A DNA stretch of 33,148 nucleotides from a virus. A program made the translations under genes and the position numbers. Positions 32,601-33,148 of this stretch are shown here, one piece after another (within the stretch, counting starts at the first letter, position 1; every line of letters starts with the position of its first letter). Location of the stretch: the IMG/VR virus record IMGVR_UViG_3300022921_000063, positions 1-33,148 of that record; one strand, 5' to 3'. The notes beneath the pieces are model-generated. The model was given only the letters and a program-made list of their open reading frames with translations, searched no databases and was not told the DNA's origin.

Positions 32601-33148
32601 CAGATAAAGTGCCACTTGTAGCAATACTACCAGTACCATCTGCTACAGTAAACACGCCGCTGTCTGCTGTAATACCACCATTAAGTGTAGTTAACCCGCC
32701 AACTGTTAACGGACCGCTTGCAATATTTGTTGCACCTGTAGATGCTGTTACAGTAAACTGGTTGTTAATGTTAAAGTTGCCGTCTGCTGTAAGAGTTCCA
32801 TCAATTTGTGTATTACCTGTTGCGGCAGTTACTACAAAATTTCCGTTAACACTAAAGTCGTCTGTTACTGTTAGTCCTTCTGTTACACCTAATGCGCCGG
32901 TGATATTTAAGTCATGTACAGTGGTTGTACCAGTTACATCTAATGTACCTACTATATTAGTATTACCTGTACCAAGTGCAACACTAAATGCTTCAGCAGT
33001 ATTAGCAGTATTTCTTACCTGGATGCCTCCGTCTGCGCTTAACATGCCGCCTATTTCAGTTACACCACTTGCTCCTGTTACGGTAAAATCAGAACCTACT
33101 GATAAAGTTGTGCCAGTAATAGAAGTTGTACCTAATGTGCTTGTACCA
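23638..33148 (-). CDS. Giant modular tail-fibre protein, 5'-truncated by window edge
   Basis: The frame is open to the right edge: codons continue upstream of the first in-window ATG (33045) as GTSTLGTTSITGTTLSVG and onwards, so at least 3,169 residues are present and the true start lies outside. Nearly the whole protein is Thr/Gly/Ala/Asn/Val-rich with repeated short beta motifs (TLSVTGATTLS, VTGNVTGNITSSG, INGGTIDGTVIG). Seven copies of a W-bearing module lie at intervals. The C-terminal 120 residues form a different domain (NFVIDHPTKEDHKLRYASLEGPENGVYVRGK, LPDYWTALVHEESITVNL) known from marine phage fibre tips. It precedes the 683 aa fibre gene with TAA-ATG abutment. A long tail fibre for host recognition is the likely role. 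Confidence 0.88.
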   Translation of the reverse strand, partial: GTSTLGTTSITGTTLSVGSDFTVTGASGVTEIGGMLSADGGIQVRNTANTAEAFSVALGTGNTNIVGTLDVTGTTTVHDLNITGALGVTEGLTVTDDFSVNGNFVVTAATGNTQIDGTLTADGNFNINNQFTVTASTGATNIASGPLTVGGLTTLNGGITADSGVFTVADGTGSIATSGTLSVTGATTLSSTLSADGGIEVRNTGNTAEAFSVQAGTGNIDTEGTLDVGGDVTIGTNVVTIDAGNGNTIIAGTLNVNTSATVASLRVSDLTTVNAVLLGQSSGEVADSSNLTFSGSLLDVTGSIDVSGNVDIAGNVFADNAYIETLNVNEIPVTGSAGLITGSSAFTFNPTGGILSVTGSITTNGTVTGSTFLGNITAPGTSTFSGQTNLNGPVTLSNNLTIGASVGSINATSGAIATNSTITAGGLASLNGGINVDSGAFTVSGDGFGSVFIDGQTNIDNNLLITSSGDITLSDGVSTVITLDGATGGISADGNLDIAGDANLYGSITRIGNAVSDELEINSVLTKGFYLKAGTLNADIGSTTTRFADAFLENLNVSENVTIAGDLTVEGEFTTVNAQTVAIADNIITLNSGQAAADAGIEIDLSGTTKELKWANTAGEWTVGSETFVAGAFRGDLHASDSAVLINQTTKAVDVASVTTSGNTTVGGILAVNGTNLNVGSGNFVVTGANGNTDIAGILNVGSSNFTVQPGSGNTLVAGTLGITGLTTIDTSTITGVMNVTSSIDSTGTTNGAIKILGGIGLSGNIHMGGNLHVGGTINATSGTITGTTLGTTSSRVTIEADNIGVSGLITGDISGSVTSGNVAITGGTINTTPIGGASAATADVIRGTVITAETNFVGNITGNVTSTGTSTFDGIDVSGGEIDGTVIGGNDPANITGLVIEADTEFRGNIVAASGTSSFTNLTVNGNITNTGSTSTATFRDLSVVGNFVPNALNVTTDADIGGNLTVGGTAQFDTTLLQVNQAATGVPANSLTAGIEVSRGSSPSKRLNWDEGGSTWTVSTEKFTAGTFEATSTITAPTVTADVTGNVTGNITSSGSSSFTTVDINGGTIDGTVIGSNSPAAITGTTITSNSGFSGNLTGNVTGNVTSTGTSTFTTVDINGGAIDGTTVGATTAATVRGTTITATTGFVGDITGDLTGLADRADKLETTRTIALAGDVAGSIGFDGTSNVTINTTIQPNSVDIVADTTGDYARTVTVSGNGLSITGTQGHDIAYQVISNAVSTNTASTIVFRDTFGAFSAGDITGSLITANTRLDGITRGNVQSTADGAFAAGVTLVNAADRTLDNIKDITSEDGTFDTIDINGGNIDGTVIGGATPAAGTFLALEGTTIEATTGFTGDLTGDVLASDASVILNHTAKSVNATNLDGILGANTAAAATVTTLAASGAVTLTAGTASNSTTTGTLVITGGAGVSGTVSAGQFVGPVQGALVGTVGAGGIANRNSGEFTTVNTDSNVVVGGSLTVNSATSTFSTVDINGGAIDGTRIGGATPDNADFLDVEGTTITASTGFVGNITAPSGGTVGTSTLHDLDLQGDLTVASGSIIFGANTVIDNSRNATFNDLTVQGTFLPNTLNVTSTAVIGTDLTVNGDLTVNGTTTTLDTDNITLADNTIVLNTGYSGLSSGAFTSGIEIDQNGTSTSLLWNNGTNTWTVGNKNFTATSFIATTDFQGALVGNVTGKIGETSRDTGKFTTLDTTGTVTVGTSLTVNGGVATLGNVDINGGNIDGTVIGNNVPSTVTGTTITASQFVGPVDGHVTGDVTVEAGDTLNVDGIVDIDASSGNMDNVVIGATTPVSGTFTTITGNTSITSGTTGTGPITGGVITAATNFAGALTGDVTSSGTSTFEIVEIDTSADIQTLDVQAGTSLLGTLDVTGAATFVSQVNVEDDVITLNSDYTSGAPLTSGQQGIQVLRGDENTVRFVWVESQDRWETQNTDLRVGEDLSVNGTIISTGGIQSTPIGNVTPNTGKFTTLETTGNVTITGDIDHTGDFATTSAAIKIDNAESSMSNLLGSGIYVGADSLSGRPHIIVGSNSKWEFNRDFVATAGSQFIGDITGDVTGNITSSGTSTFSGTVDLNGATVNNAAFNLVGDLTGTADDADALSSAVTVTLAGDVAGTATFTNAGDTAAITTVIQNGSVENVMLAGSITNDKLVNDSVIIGATEVDLGTTVTAFTGLTSLTSTVLLGELGAPATRNDIYASAISATGIVTAPTFAGNLSATGTSTLGAAVFSGNAVFNAGLSVASGQTATINGDLDVNGTTTFADITVPGTFTAESTANFNTDFIKLNALGTVQNAGITIERGATDVSFFWDESNDKWSIASETLVAGMVESDVTGHHYGDVTIAGGETIDVSAGTITFANDQISGNAINGGTIDSITITTLASSTVNIDGGSIDGVSIGNASRGTGKFSTLDATGAITTDTNVTATGSINGATVVATTSMTAPLFTGDLTGDADGDHTGTFTGTMSGAIGGASDRSTAHFSTVDASNATLSSADINGGTIDGVVIGGASPNLITGTTISGTTINASTFNGNITGDVTGDVTGNVTIPVGDTLTVNGTFAIDNMTVNQNLTVTGDMTVNGTTTSLNTEEIKLADNYILLNSGTSTAQNAGLEVDLSGGTTKSLEWTTSSGGRWSVGSEDFAAANFIGDVTGDVTGNVTGNITSTGTSTFTTIDVNGGNIDGTIIGGTSRAEITGTTITADTRFYGPLTGDVTGDIVGDVTGTVSSITNHSTTDLSEGSNLYYTDARARASVSVTDTGGDGGLTYNSTSGVFTYTGPSASEVRAHITGSTGVTFSGGAISIGQPVGTTDNVTFNDVDVDGDLTVAGSLSFGTVEITNSLTVSGNITSLESEQIAFSDNFILLNAVPSGSTPHAGETAGIEIDRGTNSNKFFSWDETADKWSLGGETLVAGTVEADFTGTLTGRVNHASGTSNFQNIDATGTIEADGVITGNAGFSGDLTGNVSGTVNDISNHSTTALSEGTNLYFTTARVNNHLLSNIINNVMPAAGTGGTLDLGTNGLRWRDGYFTRDVVADSLTAVTKNFVIDHPTKEDHKLRYASLEGPENGVYVRGKLKGENVIELPDYWTALVHEESITVNLTANLGFQQLYVEKIEDGKVYINIAGADIDAIDCFYTVYGERKDVDRLEIEFKKDSE
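24381..31353 (-). repeat. Seven-copy module AGIE-D-RG...W...W in the giant fibre
   Basis: Approximate copies on the minus strand: 31261-31353, 30070-30172, 28115-28210, 27281-27377, 26121-26211, 25171-25275, 24381-24471. Each reads roughly GI-E-D/R-G ... F/L-W-x-E/G ... W-S/T-V/I-G-x-E, and most are preceded by an ADN-I-LN-G strand. Spacing varies from about 0.8 to 1.9 kb. An eighth copy lies in the 683 aa fibre (about 22711-22812). Confidence 0.8.
25040..30690 (-). repeat. Interspersed INGG-IDGT-IG repeat in the giant fibre
   Basis: At least ten copies of the coding repeat for (D/I)-x-NGG-x-IDGT-x-IG, for example near 25048, 25590, 25910, 27908, 28634, 29154, 29763, 29925, 30487 and 30648. 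The nucleotide form is a T/A-rich run such as ccgtcaat-taccaccgtt. Spacing is irregular, from about 160 to 2,000 bases. Confidence 0.75.

Noticed and set aside
23638-33045. CRISPR array or tandem DNA repeats in the repetitive right part
   Set aside because: The repeats are coding, in frame, diverged and irregularly spaced, with no constant-length spacers.

Overview
The window looks like part of an AT-rich genome of a T4-like marine contractile-tailed phage (the myovirus group of T4-related cyanophages and pelagiphages). This rests on recognisable T4-type virion proteins (gp4, gp13, gp14, gp15, gp16, gp17, gp18, gp19), T4-type recombination proteins (gp32, UvsX, UvsY), very long tail-fibre proteins of the marine kind, and repeated T4-like late promoter octamers (GATAAATA and variants). 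No photosynthesis gene is present in this stretch, so the host (cyanobacterium, SAR11 or other) cannot be decided here.

Layout, read mainly on the minus strand from right to left. 33148-23638 is the C-terminal >3,160 residues of a giant modular tail-fibre protein, open at the right edge. It is followed directly by a second fibre-like protein (683 aa). A short plus-strand block (18583-21589) holds gp14, gp15 and a Nudix hydrolase. gp13 lies on the minus strand and diverges from gp14 across a palindromic pair of late promoters. A plus-strand island (17049-17772) encodes an HNH-like zinc protein and a DUF3310-like protein with its own consensus sigma70 promoter. Then, on the minus strand, come the tail sheath gp18 (enlarged to about 1,086 aa), tube gp19, a tube-like 405 aa protein, a small virion-type protein, head-completion gp4, a membrane-anchored protein, the small terminase gp16, two virion-type unknowns, the large terminase gp17 and a 579 aa unknown.

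The left end (5030-1) moves to replication and recombination. A sigma70-type promoter precedes gp32, followed by uvsX, a small acidic protein and uvsY, and then a sugar module: two GT-A-like glycosyltransferases flanking a nucleotidyltransferase-cupin fusion. These genes overlap or abut and probably form one operon.

Most interesting points: several late genes have the late octamer only 4-5 nt from the start codon and no Shine-Dalgarno sequence, which predicts leaderless late mRNAs; terminator hairpins sit directly in front of late promoters; gp18 carries an insertion of about 540 aa with duplicated Flagellin_IN-like segments; tryptophan-bearing GD...G..W motifs recur in gp14, gp15 and gp18; and a gene remnant or frameshifted small gene lies between the membrane protein and gp16.
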